A DNA stretch of 64,000 nucleotides from Mycoplasmopsis caviae (GCF_024498215.1 NZ_CP101806.1:930001-994000), one strand, 5' to 3'; counted from the stretch's first letter, positions 34,327 to 45,720 are shown. Numbers and translations: made by a program. Notes: generated by a model from the letters alone, not told the origin.

Positions 34327-35304
34327 ATGAAAAAAACAATATATGAAATCGAAGCCAGAATTGGCGAAAATAAGTTTAATGATATCTATAGAAAATTCTT
34401 AATTAACTCTGATATAAGTATTATGGAATTAGGCTTAATTACTGCTTCGAGTTTTAGAGCAAATTTTACAAGCTTTCCGGATATTTATTTTTTAAATAAA
34501 AAAATTGAGAAAAAAATTCAAAATTTTAGTAAAAGAGAAGGTGTTACAGTAGATGACGTATTAGAATATGGTAAAGATTTTATAGGTGATTTTTGATATG
34601 AGTCATATGAATATGAATTTGAAGATTGAGCTAACAAAGATTTTAAAAAAATGTATGGTTTTGACAGACCAAAACAACCTAATCCTCAATCACCAAAGAC
34701 AAAAGTTAAAAAAATTCTAACTACTGTTGGTGACTCAATCAATCTTTATTATAATCAAATTGAAATTGTATTAACAGTTAAGAATATTGTCGTAGATCAA
34801 AAAATAGAAAAAAATGAATTACAACTTAATAAATATTACTTTAAAGTTCTCGAAGCCAAATACTATGGCTTCATTGATGATTTTGGAGATACATGAGTTG
34901 TAAATGACAATGCTAAAGTAAAAAAACTATTAACAAAATGAAAAGAAGAAAAATTTATGTGGCCAAGTAATCAATTACTAATGGAATTTAATAAACTTGA
35001 ATATATGAGTGATGAAGAATTTATAAAGTTATTGAAGAATATAGCAAATAAACATAATGACATCAAGGCACTTTGAATACCTAATTTCATTTCAGGAAAT
35101 GTCTTTAGTAAACGAACTAAGAAAAGCAAAGATAAAGTGTTGCACAAGGTCTTAAATGCTGAAACATTTGATTGTAATGATTCTAAGATTGATGAACTTA
35201 ATGAATATGCACTTGTATGGGCTGTTGCAAATATGTCTACTATCTTTTTAACAGGTTTTGATGTTTGTGAAATTTCAGAAATTAAAGACTCTTTAACACG
35301 TTAA
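34327..35304 (+). CDS. Paralogous family member 2 (possible PRiA4_ORF3-like)
   Basis: 325 residues. Start behind TGAGGTGAAAA. Opens with KKTIYEIEARIG, then YRKFLINSDISIMELGLIT and SSFRANF; the centre has KVLEAKYYGFIDDFGDTW, and the end IDELNEYALVWAVAN is shared with the next gene. YGFIDDFGDTW recalls the YDFGDxW stretch of PRiA4_ORF3 proteins, so that relation is possible. Function unknown. Confidence 0.7.
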
Positions 35305-35345
35305 TTTTTATTAATGTGTATATTATTAAAATTAAAGAAACAAAA

Positions 35346-36290
35346 ATGAAAAAAACAATATACGAAATTGAAGCATGAGTATGTAACAATAAATTAACAA
35401 CTAATATTTATAGAAAATTTTTGATTAACTCAGATTTAAACATAATGGAATTAGGAGTAATTACTCTTTCAAGTTTTAGAATAAATTTTTTGTCATTTCC
35501 TGATATTTATTTTATAAATAAAACTGTCAAAAAGAAACTTGAAGAATTTGCCAAAAAAGACGATATAACAATGAATGATTTAATGAAATATACAGATAGT
35601 TTTATTGGTTCTCATTGAGATGAATCATATCAATATGAATTCGGAGCTGCAGAATATTATAAAGAAAAAAATGGTTTTGAATTACCTAAAAGATTTAATC
35701 CAAAACCACCAACAACAAAAATTAAAAAGGTTCTTCCAAATGTCGATGATTGAATTTTACTTTATTACAAAGAAGTAGAGATTTACTTATCTGTTAAAGA
35801 CATTAAGAAAAATCAAGAGATAAATGATGATGAATTTCAATTAGAAAAATATTATTTCAAGGTTTTAGATGCTAAATATTATGGTTTTGTTGAAACTGAG
35901 AATTATAGATTGATTGCAGACAATAACGATGACTTTAAGAAAATATTCGATAGGTTTACTTGTGATAAATTACAATGACCAAGCAACAGGTTATTAAAAA
36001 AGGTAAGTGGTTTAACATATATGAGTGATGACGAACATATAGCATTTTTAATGAAAATAGCAAAAGAATATAACGGTGTTCTAAAATACGATGTTGGTGC
36101 AAAAAATTGGCCTAAGGGTTATAATAAACCAACAAAAGAAAATAAGAGTAAAAAATTACATAACATCATTGATATTGAAACTTTTGATTGTGAAGATGCC
36201 AAGATTGATGAACTTAATCAATATGCACTTGTATGAGCAATCGCGAATATATTAACTATTAATCGTTTTGGTTTTGAAATTCCAGAATAA
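35346..36290 (+). CDS. Paralogous family member 3 (possible PRiA4_ORF3-like)
   Basis: 314 residues, same layout as member 2: KKTIYEIEAWV, YRKFLINSDLNIMELGVIT, KYYFKVLDAKYYGF, IDELNQYALVWAIAN. Begins 41 bases after member 2, without a clear ribosome site, so it is probably co-transcribed. The high similarity indicates tandem duplication. Confidence 0.7.
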
Positions 36291-36331
36291 TAAGTGAAAT
36301 TATTTATTTGTTAAGAAATAAAATTAAAATA

Positions 36332-36772
36332 TTGGCAAAGAAACAAAAAACAATATATGAAATTGAAACAACAATTAAAAGCATGAATCCTAAACTAGAA
36401 CCATATAGAAAATTTTTTATTAATTCAGATATAAACATTATGGAATTGAAACTAATTACTGCTTTTCTTTTTAGAACTTGTTTCTTATTGCATTCTGACT
36501 TTTATTTTGAAGGAAGGTGCACTTTTTATAGAACAGCAATGTTTGCTGATTATTCAACTGAGAAGCATAAATAAGGAATTTATGAGTCATATGAATATGA
36601 GTATAGAGAGTATGAAACATATAGAAAAAATATGGCTTTTAAATGCGAAAACTTCCTAATGCAAAATCACCAGATAAAAAATTCAAGATGTTCTTCCAAA
36701 AGTCGAGAGTCAAATCAATCTACATTACAAAGACACAGCCATTGACATAAGAGTAAAAAAACGGATATCATA
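36332..36772 (+). pseudogene. Decayed paralogous family member 4
   Basis: From a TTG start it reads KKQKTIYEIETTIKSMN, then YRKFFINSDINIMELKLIT, and reaches TAA at 36572-36574 after 80 residues. Fragments of the later part continue out of frame (YESYEYEYREYETY, SPDKKFKMF), and the C-terminal half is gone. Confidence 0.75.
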
Positions 36773-36797
36773 AGATCATGTGGCTATTTTGCCTCAG

Positions 36798-36837
36798 AAA
36801 AAAATAATGAAGATTTTATAAGTCTTCATTATTTTTT
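36798..36837 (+). terminator. Terminator just before the silent hsdS cassette
   Basis: AAAATAATGAAGA and TCTTCATTATTTTTT form the stem. It would stop read-through into the hsdS fragment that begins nine bases later. Confidence 0.9.
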
Positions 36838-36845
36838 GAATTTAC

Positions 36846-37511
36846 GTGTTGGTAATAGACATTATAGGAAGTATTGATGATTTGATTGAGAAATATGAAG
36901 AATTATTTATCGCCTTTAGGGATTATTTGTCTCTTTTTTACAAATGAATTAGTGAGAAGTCATCCTTAAAAGTTGAACTATCGGAAATGGTATATAAAAC
37001 AGGAAAAAATGTAAAAAAATATGAATGATTCAATAATAATGTGATAGATTTATCAACTATGAAAAGTAATAATATTTGTATTAATGAATTTTCTAATGGC
37101 AATAAATTTAAAACAAATATAAAAACATATAATGGTGACTTATTATATGGCTCTATAAGACCTTATTTTAAGAAAGCCGGATTTTCAACGAATGCAAAGT
37201 TTGTTTGTGGAACAGTTTATTCATTTAACTCTTATAAGCCAGAATATTTTGTTTACCTTCTCTCAGTGATTTCAAGCGATGATTTTCATAAATTTACGTC
37301 ACAGAATTCTAAAGGAACAAAAATGCCAGTAATTTCATGAAAAGACCTTATTAGATATAAATTTCTTTGTCCTAATGATAAAGATTTACTAGAATTTAAT
37401 AATAAATTAATAGATCTTTTTAACCTAATTAAATCAAAAATGATTAGAATTAAATTTCTAAAAAAAATAAAAGAATTATTTTTGAATCATTTTTTTAAAA
37501 AGAATGATTAA
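36846..37511 (+). pseudogene. hsdS: hsdS cassette C: half-gene with one target-recognition domain, silent
   Basis: Open frame without a proper start: it begins in the inter-domain helix (VIDIIGSIDDLIEKY), followed by one target-recognition domain (GKNVKKYEWFNNN, LLYGSIRPYFKKAGF, FVCGTVYSF, SKGTKMPVISWKDL) and a C-terminal helix (LFNLIKSKMIRIKFLKK). There is no ribosome site, and a terminator sits right upstream. It holds the C-terminal half that could be joined to an N-terminal half by inversion, so it is a donor cassette more than a dead gene. Confidence 0.85.
36853..36896 (+). repeat. hsdS recombination repeat, copy C
   Basis: 44 bases identical to the reverse complement of 38309-38352. 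It begins with the 18-bp core TAATAGACATTATAGGAA found in all three hsdS cassettes. Confidence 0.9.
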
Positions 37512-37531
37512 AAGAAAAAAGCCTAAAAATA

Positions 37532-37576
37532 AAGTGAACCCCTAAAGTTGTACAAAAGAACTTTGGGGGTTCACTT
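37532..37576. terminator. Strong 18-bp hairpin between converging hsdS cassettes
   Basis: AAGTGAACCCCTAAAGTT pairs with AACTTTGGGGGTTCACTT with a single T-G pair. It lies between the ends of cassettes C and A. It may be a bidirectional terminator without a long T run or the remnant of a mobile element end. Confidence 0.6.
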
Positions 37577-37690
37577 CACGGACTCCGCTTGATAAAAATA
37601 ATCGAATATTTTATAATTTTTTTGTACAAGATTTGGGTTTCACATCAAAATTAACCTAATTTATTTGATAATTTCTATTTTTTTACTTAT

Positions 37691-38743
37691 TTACATCATG
37701 AATTTCTTGGCAAAGAATCGATGCAAAAAATATTTTTTTGCTTTGCAAAGGGCGTTGATTTTTCGTTTTATTGATATCATTTTCTCATAAAATATAGAAT
37801 TTTCGCCTTCAAATTCTTCTAATTGTTTATGAATGTAGTTTATTCTTATATGTTTTAAATCATTTAGTGCCAAATTTTGCTGTACACTTCCTTTTCCTAA
37901 ATTACTAATAAGTTTTTCATTCATAATAAACCAGCAATAAACAAAAGTTTTATATTCTGTTTTTAAATTCAAGACTCTTTGATTTAATATGCAATTATTT
38001 TCATCTACAACCCCAACTCTTCCAATGTTTCCAGTCATTGTTAAGAGAATATCTCCAACATTTAGCACTGATGAATAATTATTAGAAGATGGTGTACAGA
38101 AAAACGTGTTTTCTGTTGAAAAACCGTTTTCAGTTACATTCTTTATAGTAATTATTTTGTGGCTACCTGAATTAGAAATCTCACTATTTTTAAATGAATA
38201 ACCATTTTTAAATGAAACAATTGAATTTAACAGGATTGTTTCATTTTTTTCTTCCATCAATAAGAAATTTTTTAGTAAAAAACTATTGGTTTTTTCTATT
38301 ATTTCTCTATATTTCTCAATCAAATCATCAATACTTCCTATAATGTCTATTATGTATTGTTGTGTTGATAGGTCAGGCACATCAATTTCGATGCTTTGGA
38401 TTAGTGGTAGTCTTAAAGAAGGTACGGTTGAACCAACAGCAACTCTTTTAAAATAACCATTATTTTTAATAAGAAAATAATATAAATACTTTGGAATAAC
38501 AATATTTTTATTGAAATTCATTAATGAATAACAACGTTGATGTAAGTCAAATTTTCCATTATAGTATCTTGGAATGAATTCTTTTCCTTCGCCAGGTATT
38601 ATTATTGATTCTTCATCAAAAATAAATTTTGGGGATCTTTTGACATTTTCGGACCTATCAAATAATGGGTATAAGCCATCTTCAACTGCATCAACAGAAT
38701 TTGATTTTCCAGTTTTTATGCTGCAAACATCTTTAAGTTTCAT
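37691..38743 (-). CDS. hsdS: Type I restriction specificity subunit (hsdS cassette A, complete)
   Basis: Gives DNA specificity to the HsdRMS complex. 350 residues with two target-recognition domains. The first (CSIKTGKSNSVDAVEDG to LIQSIEIDVPDL) is followed by the conserved spacer helix STQQYIIDIIGSIDDLIEKY; the second is KNGYSFKNSEI to LNDLKHIRINY, then a C-terminal helix. Start at 38743 behind GGGAGAC; an upstream ATG at 38830 lies in the start of cassette B and lacks a site. Inverted repeats in the spacer link it to cassettes B and C. Confidence 0.9.
   Translation of the reverse strand: MKLKDVCSIKTGKSNSVDAVEDGLYPLFDRSENVKRSPKFIFDEESIIIPGEGKEFIPRYYNGKFDLHQRCYSLMNFNKNIVIPKYLYYFLIKNNGYFKRVAVGSTVPSLRLPLIQSIEIDVPDLSTQQYIIDIIGSIDDLIEKYREIIEKTNSFLLKNFLLMEEKNETILLNSIVSFKNGYSFKNSEISNSGSHKIITIKNVTENGFSTENTFFCTPSSNNYSSVLNVGDILLTMTGNIGRVGVVDENNCILNQRVLNLKTEYKTFVYCWFIMNEKLISNLGKGSVQQNLALNDLKHIRINYIHKQLEEFEGENSIFYEKMISIKRKINALCKAKKYFLHRFFAKKFMM
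38309..38377 (-). repeat. hsdS recombination repeat, copy A (two overlapping arms)
   Basis: 38309-38352 is inverted relative to cassette C (36853-36896, 44/44 bases). 38335-38377 is inverted relative to cassette B (39266-39308, 43/43 bases). The overlap is the 18-bp core. Confidence 0.92.
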
Positions 38744-38806
38744 TTTTTTGTCTCCCGCAACTATAAAAATAGCTAATGAATTAATTGTATTGTGAAAGGA
38801 AATTAT

Positions 38807-39346
38807 ATGAGAAAAGTTAGTCTTGAACAAATATCTTATAATAATAAAGGAAGTTATGGGATTCCTGCACCCGCTATTGATAAGGAATCTGTAAATGATA
38901 TATCATATCTGAGAATTACTGATATTTCAGATGATGGAATAATTCCATCAAAATTGCCAAAAACAATAGATGTTCATAAAAATAAAAATTACGAAAATTA
39001 TTTTGTTAATAAAAATGATTTACTAATTGCCAGAACCGGGTATTTAGGCAGAAACTATTTTTGCAATATTAATAACCCTAAAATGGTTTATGGTGGCTAT
39101 TTAATTAAGTTCTCAATTATCAAAACTGAAGAATTAATTCCTTTGTATGTAAAATATTTTTTTCAATCTGAAATATGCAAAAAACAAATATTATCACTCA
39201 GTGGTAGAGGATCAGCAATAGATGGAATTAATGAAAAATTAATGAGACAGATTAAGATTCCATTACCTGACCTATCAACACAACAATACATAATAGACAT
39301 TATAGGAATGTTGAGCAAAATCCTACTATCTTTACTACCTAAATAA
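38807..39346 (+). CDS. hsdS: hsdS cassette B: start and first recognition domain only
   Basis: 179 residues. Start behind GAAAGGAAATTAT. One target-recognition domain (YLRITDISDDGIIP, NYFVNKNDLLIARTG, LSGRGSAIDGINEK), then LPDLSTQQYIIDIIG, after which it diverges and stops (MLSKILLSLLPK). It is divergent from cassette A, 63 bases apart, so one short region must hold both promoters. As it stands it is a half-subunit. Inversion at the shared repeat would give it the A second domain. Confidence 0.85.
   Translation: MRKVSLEQISYNNKGSYGIPAPAIDKESVNDISYLRITDISDDGIIPSKLPKTIDVHKNKNYENYFVNKNDLLIARTGYLGRNYFCNINNPKMVYGGYLIKFSIIKTEELIPLYVKYFFQSEICKKQILSLSGRGSAIDGINEKLMRQIKIPLPDLSTQQYIIDIIGMLSKILLSLLPK
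39266..39308 (+). repeat. hsdS recombination repeat, copy B
   Basis: 43 bases identical to the reverse complement of 38335-38377, encoding PDLSTQQYIIDII. Confidence 0.92.
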
Positions 39347-39354
39347 ACTTTAAA

Positions 39355-40833
39355 CTATAAATTTTTCTTAAGAATTTCAACAACTTTCTTTTCCAATTCT
39401 GCACTTTCTTCAAATAACTTTAACAACTCTTGTGAAGATTCTTTAATTTTTGCTTTTAATTCTTCCTGCGTCATTTTTGGCTCCGAATCAAAACCAACAT
39501 ATCTTCCTGGAACTAACGAATAATCATTTTCTTTAATTTCGTCAAATGTTGCTACCTTGCAAAAACCTTGAACATCTTTATACTCTGAACTGTTGTTTTT
39601 TCAATTTAAATATGTTGAACTAATTTTTTCAATATCTTGTTGTGTTAATTCTCTACTTTTTTTATCTATCAATGTACCCAGTTCTCTGGCATCAATAAAT
39701 AGAACATTTTTATCACCTTTATTTTTTCTTAAAAATCAAAGACAAGCAGGAACTCCGGTTGTATAGAACAGTTTAGTTGGTAGTGAAACAATAGCATCTA
39801 CAACACCAGCTTCAAGCATATTTTTTCTAATTTCTACTTCCTTATCATCACTAGTACTTAATGAACCATTAGCCATAACAAATCCAGCTATTCCTTTATG
39901 ATTCAACTTTGAATACATATGTTGAATTCAAGCATAATTCGCATTTCCCGGATCAACTGGTCCAAATTCTCATCTTGGATCAGCTTCAAGATCTGCTGAA
40001 TAGTAATCCTTGATATTAAATGGCGGATTAGCAATAATATAATCAAATTTAATGTTTTTATGCATATCATTCTTAAATGTATCTGCGGCCGATGTGCCTA
40101 AGTTAGGCATTAATCCTCTAATAATTAAATTCAATTTAGCAATTCTTCAAGTTTCGGCATTTAATTCTTGCCCATAAATTGACAATTTAGATGAATCTTG
40201 ATTGTTTTGCTTTAAAAATGCACTTGTTTGAACAAACATACCACCTGAACCACAACAAGGGTCATAAATTCTGCCAACTTTTGGATCAAGCATTCTAATT
40301 AATAAGTCAACAATACACTTTGGAGTAAAAAATTCTCCGCCTTTTTCTCCAAGTTTTCTAGCAAATCGACCCATAAAATATTCATATGTTTTTCCAATAA
40401 AGTCTCCGTCTTCAAGATCGAGTTTTAAATGGTTAGAAAACTCTTCAAATAGATCACCTAACTTTGATTTATCAACTGATGAAGTTGCATATATTTTAGG
40501 CAGAATTCCATTAAGTTCCGGATTCTTCTTTTCAATTAAAATAAAAGCATTATCAATTTTTTCGCCTATTTCCTCTGTTTTAGAAAATTTAGCTATTTCT
40601 CTTCAATTTGCTTCATTAGGAATAATTAAAACATTGTTTGCAATATATGCGTCATCATCATCTTCGAGACCAAAGCCTTCAGCAATTAATTCTTCTCGTT
40701 GTTTGTCATATTTTTCTGAAACATATTTTAGAAAAATTAAACCTAAACATATGTTCATATATTGAGATGGTGCAATACTTCCTCTCAATTTAACAGCTGC
40801 ATCTCAAAGCACATTTTCATCAAAAAAAGCCAT
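39355..40833 (-). CDS. hsdM: Type I restriction-modification methylase subunit
   Basis: Adenine-N6 methyltransferase; with HsdS it protects the host DNA. 492 residues. N-terminal HsdM helices, then GEFFTPKCIVDLLIRML, the cofactor motif DPCCGSGGMFV (about 185-195) and the catalytic NPPF (IIANPPFNIKD, about 265). The start follows AAAGGGGTTCAT. It converges on hsdS cassette B with 8 bases between the stops, and is divergent from hsdR. Confidence 0.96.
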
Positions 40834-40923
40834 ATGAACCCCTTTATTTTGTTTATAAATTATTATGTTAATTTTACTAAAATAAAAAGACAATGTTAAA
40901 TTAATTTATAATTTAAAACTAAT

Positions 40924-43900
40924 ATGAGTAATTTAAAAAATAGTAGTAGTGAAAGAAAAGTTAGAGAGAATCTAATTGAGGAAAATTTTGTTTCATTATT
41001 AGTTAAACAAGATTATGAAAATATAAGCTTTGATTCACAATGAGTACTTGATAGAAACTTAGATCAATATATTAATTTTGAACTCCTTGAAGAGCGTCTT
41101 AAAAAGATTAACTCAAATATTGACCAATATTTTATTAACCAAGTTTTCTCTAAATTAAAAAAAATAAATAATCCGTCGTTATTTGAAACAAATAAGGCAT
41201 TTCATAATTTTTTAATCAATGGAATAACTATTGATGATGATAAAAATAAAATTAGTAAGTTGATAAAACTTATTGATTTTGATAATCCACATAATAATAC
41301 ATTTCAGGTTGTTAGACAACTTAAATGTCGTGAAAGTAACAATTTAAGAATACCTGATGTAATTATTTATGTTAATGGGTTGCCACTAGTCATTGTTGAA
41401 CTTAAGAATTTTGGAGATGAACAAAATAAAGTTTCTTTAAATGAGGCCTACAAACAACTAGGCAGCAACAGTGAAAAAGATGGTTATCGCTTTGATATTC
41501 CTGGACTTTTTCACACAAATGCGTTTTTGGTAATAGGTGATGGAGCAACTTTTAAGGTTGGAACACTAACTTCAAAGATAGAACGTTATTCAATTTGAAA
41601 AAGTGTTGCAGGTGAAAAACCTTATGATGTTGATACAAATCAAATCCAAACATTAATTAATGGTTTATTTAATAAACAAAGGCTGCTAGATGTCATTAAG
41701 AATAATTTGTTTTTTATAAAAACAAATAAAGAAAAACCAGTTAAAATTCTTGCTCAGTATCACCAATATTTCGGTGTTATTAAAGCACTAGAAAAAATTA
41801 ATTCTCATATTAAGCCAAATGGTGATGGTAAGGCTGGTGTTATTTGACATACACAAGGTAGCGGAAAATCATTTTCAATGTTAATGCTGGCTCATAGATT
41901 AATGACTTCGGTTCATTATTCTAATCCAACAATTGTGGTTTTAACTGACAGAAATGAACTAGATGACCAATTATTTACTACTTTTTCAAGTGCAAGTGAG
42001 TTTTTAAGAACTACACCAATTCAAGTTAACTCTAAAAAAGAGTTATCAGAACTTGTTAACTCTACTAAATATGGCAAAATAATATTTACAACTGTTCAAA
42101 TGTTTATTAATAATGAAATGATAGACAAAAATGAACGTAATAACATTATTGTAATTGCCGACGAGGCTCATAGATCTCATTTTGGAATTAATGAAGAAAT
42201 TAAATATAAAAAATCAAGAGTCAATGATGATGAGTTAGATAGAATCTCTCATTTTGGTATTGAACACCAAATTAGACAAGCATTTCCTAATGCAACATTT
42301 TTAGGTTTTACTGGAACTCCAGTTGTTTCAAGACACAAATCAATTTATGACATTTATGGTGGCTTAATTGATGTCTATGATATGTGACAGTCTGTTGAAG
42401 ATGGTTCTACTGTTACAATATATTATGAAAAAAGATATACACAATTTAGTGCTAAAGCAGATGTACTAAAAGAAATTGACAAATGTTATGAACAAGCTTC
42501 AAGCGAACTAGATGAAGAACAAATTAGCCATTCAAAAGCTAAAATGACTAAGTTATACAATATACTTGAAGACCCTGACATTATTAATGAACTTACAAAG
42601 AATATTTTAAGCCACTATGAAAAAAGAAAAGTTTTACTAAATGGTAAGGCAATGATAGTTGCCTTTAGTCGAAAAAGTGCTTTTATGATTTACCAAGAAA
42701 TCTTAAAATTGAAGCCCGAATTACGGGATCAAATTGCTTGCATTTGTACAAATAGTAATAAAGATACTGAAGAGATGCACAAAGTTTTTGGTAATGAAGA
42801 TTATAGAGATAACATTAAAAATGAATTTAAAAAAGATGATAGCAAAATAAAAATTATCATTGTTTGCGATATGTTATTAACTGGTTATGATGTGCCAGAC
42901 TTAGATACAATGTACATCTTTAAAAAGATGTCAGATCACAATTTAATGCAAGCTGTGGCTCGTGTTAATAGAACATATCCAAATAAGATTGCGGGTTTAA
43001 TTGTCGACTATATTGGAATTAAAAAAGAATTAGATAAAGCAATTGACGACTTTACTGAAAGAGATCGAAAAATTAATTTCAAGAACATTAAAGCAGATGC
43101 ATATCAAATTCTTTGCGAATATTTAGAAAAAATTGAGGAAATTTTTTCTAAAAACAATTATGAAGATAAATTTGATAAAATTAACGAAAACCGCTATGAA
43201 AAAGTTCGAAATGCCGCAAACCTTATAATTGAATTAAAACTTGAAAAAGATTATTTAATGTATTCTAAATCATTAAAAAAAGCCTATACAATTTGTAGCA
43301 CAATAATAGAAGATGACTATGAAAATTCAAAGATTATATTCTTTTTAGAAATCAGAAGCTTCCTGCTAAAAATTAATGAGGGTTATGCAGCAATTTCAAT
43401 TGATGAATTAAATGAAAATGTAAAACAATTAATGAATGAAGCAGTTCAATGTGATGAATATAAAACACTGCAAAAATACGTTGATAAGAATAACTCACAA
43501 AGCATTCAAGTTTTACTTGACCCTAATAAGTTGGCACAACTTAGAAAAACTCATAAGAAGCACATTTATGAAGTAATGCTTCAAAACTTATTAAAGACTT
43601 CTATTGCTAAATTTAGAAAAGTTAACTACATTAAAGCAGAACAATTTAGCGAAAAACTAATAGATCTAATAAATCAATATAACAAAAAACAAAAAGATTC
43701 AATAGATTCTCAATTTATAGAAGATAGTTTTGTTAGGTTAGCAAAAGATATACTTGAGAATTCTAACGAAGCAGAAATTAAAGGGCTAGACTATCGTGAA
43801 AAGGCTTTCTATACTGCTTTAATAAATAATGAATCAGCACGAGAAGAACTTGATGAACCAACACTTAAATTGATGGCACATGAACTTAGAGAAATAATTG

Positions 43901-44079
43901 AAAAAGTAATCGAAATCCCTGATTGGCAAATAAGAGATAACATAAAATCTGGCCTTAAAACAAAAATAAAAAAATTATTGAAAATATATAAATATCCACC
44001 TAAATTTGAAAACAAAGCAATTTTAGACGTTATTAAACAAGCCAATTATTTAATAGACGGAGATGATGAATATTATTAG
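40924..44079 (+). CDS. hsdR: Type I restriction endonuclease subunit
   Basis: Translocates and cuts unmodified DNA with HsdM and HsdS. 1051 residues. Nuclease motif PDVIIYVNGLPLVIVELK near 141-158; helicase Walker A HTQGSGKSFSM near 308; DEAH box IADEAHRSHFG near 411; GFTGTP near 460; ARVNRTYP near 680. The frame is intact. A TATAAT box at 40907-40912 gives a leader of only about five bases and no ribosome site was seen. Confidence 0.96.
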
Positions 44080-44080
44080 A

Positions 44081-44111
44081 AAAATTCAGCAATGTTTGTT
44101 TGCTGAATTTT
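44081..44111 (+). terminator. Terminator of hsdR
   Basis: AAAATTCAGCAA and TTGCTGAATTTT form the stem. Confidence 0.9.
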
Positions 44112-44127
44112 AAATTTACTTAATATG

Positions 44128-44138
44128 CTGTTTTATAG
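44128..44138 (-). repeat. Dispersed hairpin-loop element 8
   Basis: CTGTTTTATAG; arms are poor. It lies between two converging genes, just beyond the hsdR terminator. Confidence 0.5.
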
Positions 44139-44156
44139 CCACTTTGCAATAATTAA

Positions 44157-44642
44157 TTACTCAACATTTCTATATGATTTTTCTAGGTTTGAATAAAACT
44201 TGTCTTGTTCTTCTTTACTTAATTTAAGTAGACTTTTATCGAGTTTAAAGTCACGGATTCATTTTCTTACAGCTTGTGGTGTTGGTTTTGCTTCAATTCC
44301 TTCAACTTGTTTAATAGATGCATATTTTAAATAATTTAATGTGTACACTTTGATTATTTCTATATCATATCTAATTCTTCCCTTAACCAAATCATCGTGG
44401 AAGTATGTTATTCTTTCTCTTATTCTTTTATCATTGATAAATTCATATGTTGTTACATTTAAATCAAATGTACCAGCAGGAGTAAATCATTCCTTAATAT
44501 AGCGTTTTGAAATTCTTCATTTTGGTTGCCATTTAAATCTTAATTTTGTTCTAAATTCTTCTTCTTTTTTATTAGCGTTAATTGTTCTATTATTGTAATA
44601 CTCATACAAAGGGTGTTCTTTATTTACTAGTTTATCATTCAT
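44157..44642 (-). CDS. Protein of unknown function
   Basis: 161 residues, seen only when TGA is read as Trp. Start behind AATAAGGAGATCAAAT, a good site. Basic, rich in Tyr, Lys, Arg and Trp (KLRFKWQPKWRISKRYIKEW, NDKRIRERITYF). No membrane segment or known motif. It is enclosed by two hairpin-loop elements (44128 and 44718) facing each other. Confidence 0.65.
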
Positions 44643-44717
44643 ATTTGATCTCCTTATTGCTAAAATCAATGGTCAAATTATATATTAAATTTGACTGTGT
44701 GCAAATGATTTATTTAC

Positions 44718-44728
44718 CTATAAAACAG
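44718..44728 (+). repeat. Dispersed hairpin-loop element 9
   Basis: CTATAAAACAG after TTTATTTAC; arms are poor. Confidence 0.5.
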
Positions 44729-44916
44729 ACTTATATATAAAATATATAAAAGCAATTAGATTTATGAAAATTGTGTTTCATAATGGAGTTACTAAATATA
44801 AGATATGTTTAAAATCTTCGCTAACAAAAATCAATAAAATTATTTTTGATAATTACAAAAGTTAGTTGTATTCGCTAAATTCTTTTTAGTTAATATTGTT
44901 TTAACAAAAATCGTGA

Positions 44917-45603
44917 TTAAAACTTAATTTCAGTACCGCAATAATTTTTGTAACTTATTTTAAATCTTTCCTTTCATCTATTAGCAATTTCAACTCCTTT
45001 ATACATTTTCTCAGTTTCATATATCGCATTTAGAAATTGTTCCTTGTTTGCAAAAGGAACTTGAGCATTGTTTTTGAACCTACTATTAGGCCTTATATTA
45101 TAGATTGTATTTCTTTTAACTTGGACCTTTAATGGGTATCTATTTCCTGAACCTGCTATTTCTCAAATTTTCATCAGTCAAGCATTATTAATAGTTATTG
45201 TTCCCCTTTTATCCATTTGATAAGAAAAAATAATATAATCAGCATTTAATCTATAAGGCTCAGAAACAATTGAATTTATAAAGGATTCATAATTTGCAAT
45301 ATCAAATGATGGAGCAATAGTACAGTTAAATGTTTTGATTTCTAACATATTATTTTGTTTATCATTCATGCTCAAATAGAAGTCTGGAAATTCCTGCGTG
45401 GTTTTTGGCATATCAAAATAAATATTCTTATTCATTAGTCAAACCTTTAATCAATTTTGTATACTTATGCCAACAATATCCAGCGAATCAATTATTGCTT
45501 TTATTCCTGATAATTCAAATACTATTTTCCCTTTTTTATGCAATATGTCTGCTTTTAACATATTAAATATGTCTATTACACTTCTTTCCATTTTATTATT
45601 CAT
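44917..45603 (-). CDS. Type II restriction endonuclease, possibly NgoBV-like
   Basis: 228 residues. Start behind GGAGAGTGAAAT. A PD-(D/E)xK nuclease pattern is present: EFPDFYLS then 10-12 residues on MLEIKTFN. It follows a C5-cytosine methylase on the same strand, 117 bases away, as in a type II pair. Similarity to the NgoBV family (GGNNCC) is a guess from the motif spacing and pairing; the target site cannot be read from the sequence. Confidence 0.6.
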
Positions 45604-45679
45604 ATTTCACTCTCCAGAATAAACCTTTTCAAAATTATTCTGTAATAAGAAAAACTGGAAAAAATATAGGATAATAAAT

Positions 45680-45713
45680 AAAAAAACAATGTGTTACATA
45701 AATCACACATTTT
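45680..45713 (-). terminator. Hairpin between methylase and endonuclease
   Basis: AATGTGT and ACACATT form a stem, with a T run on the minus strand. It may lower read-through from the methylase into the nuclease gene. Confidence 0.6.
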
Positions 45714-45720
45714 GCTTAAA

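Noticed and set aside
38744-38830. Longer N-terminus for hsdS cassette A
   Set aside because: It would overlap the start of cassette B; ATG at 38743 has a good ribosome site and fits HsdS length.
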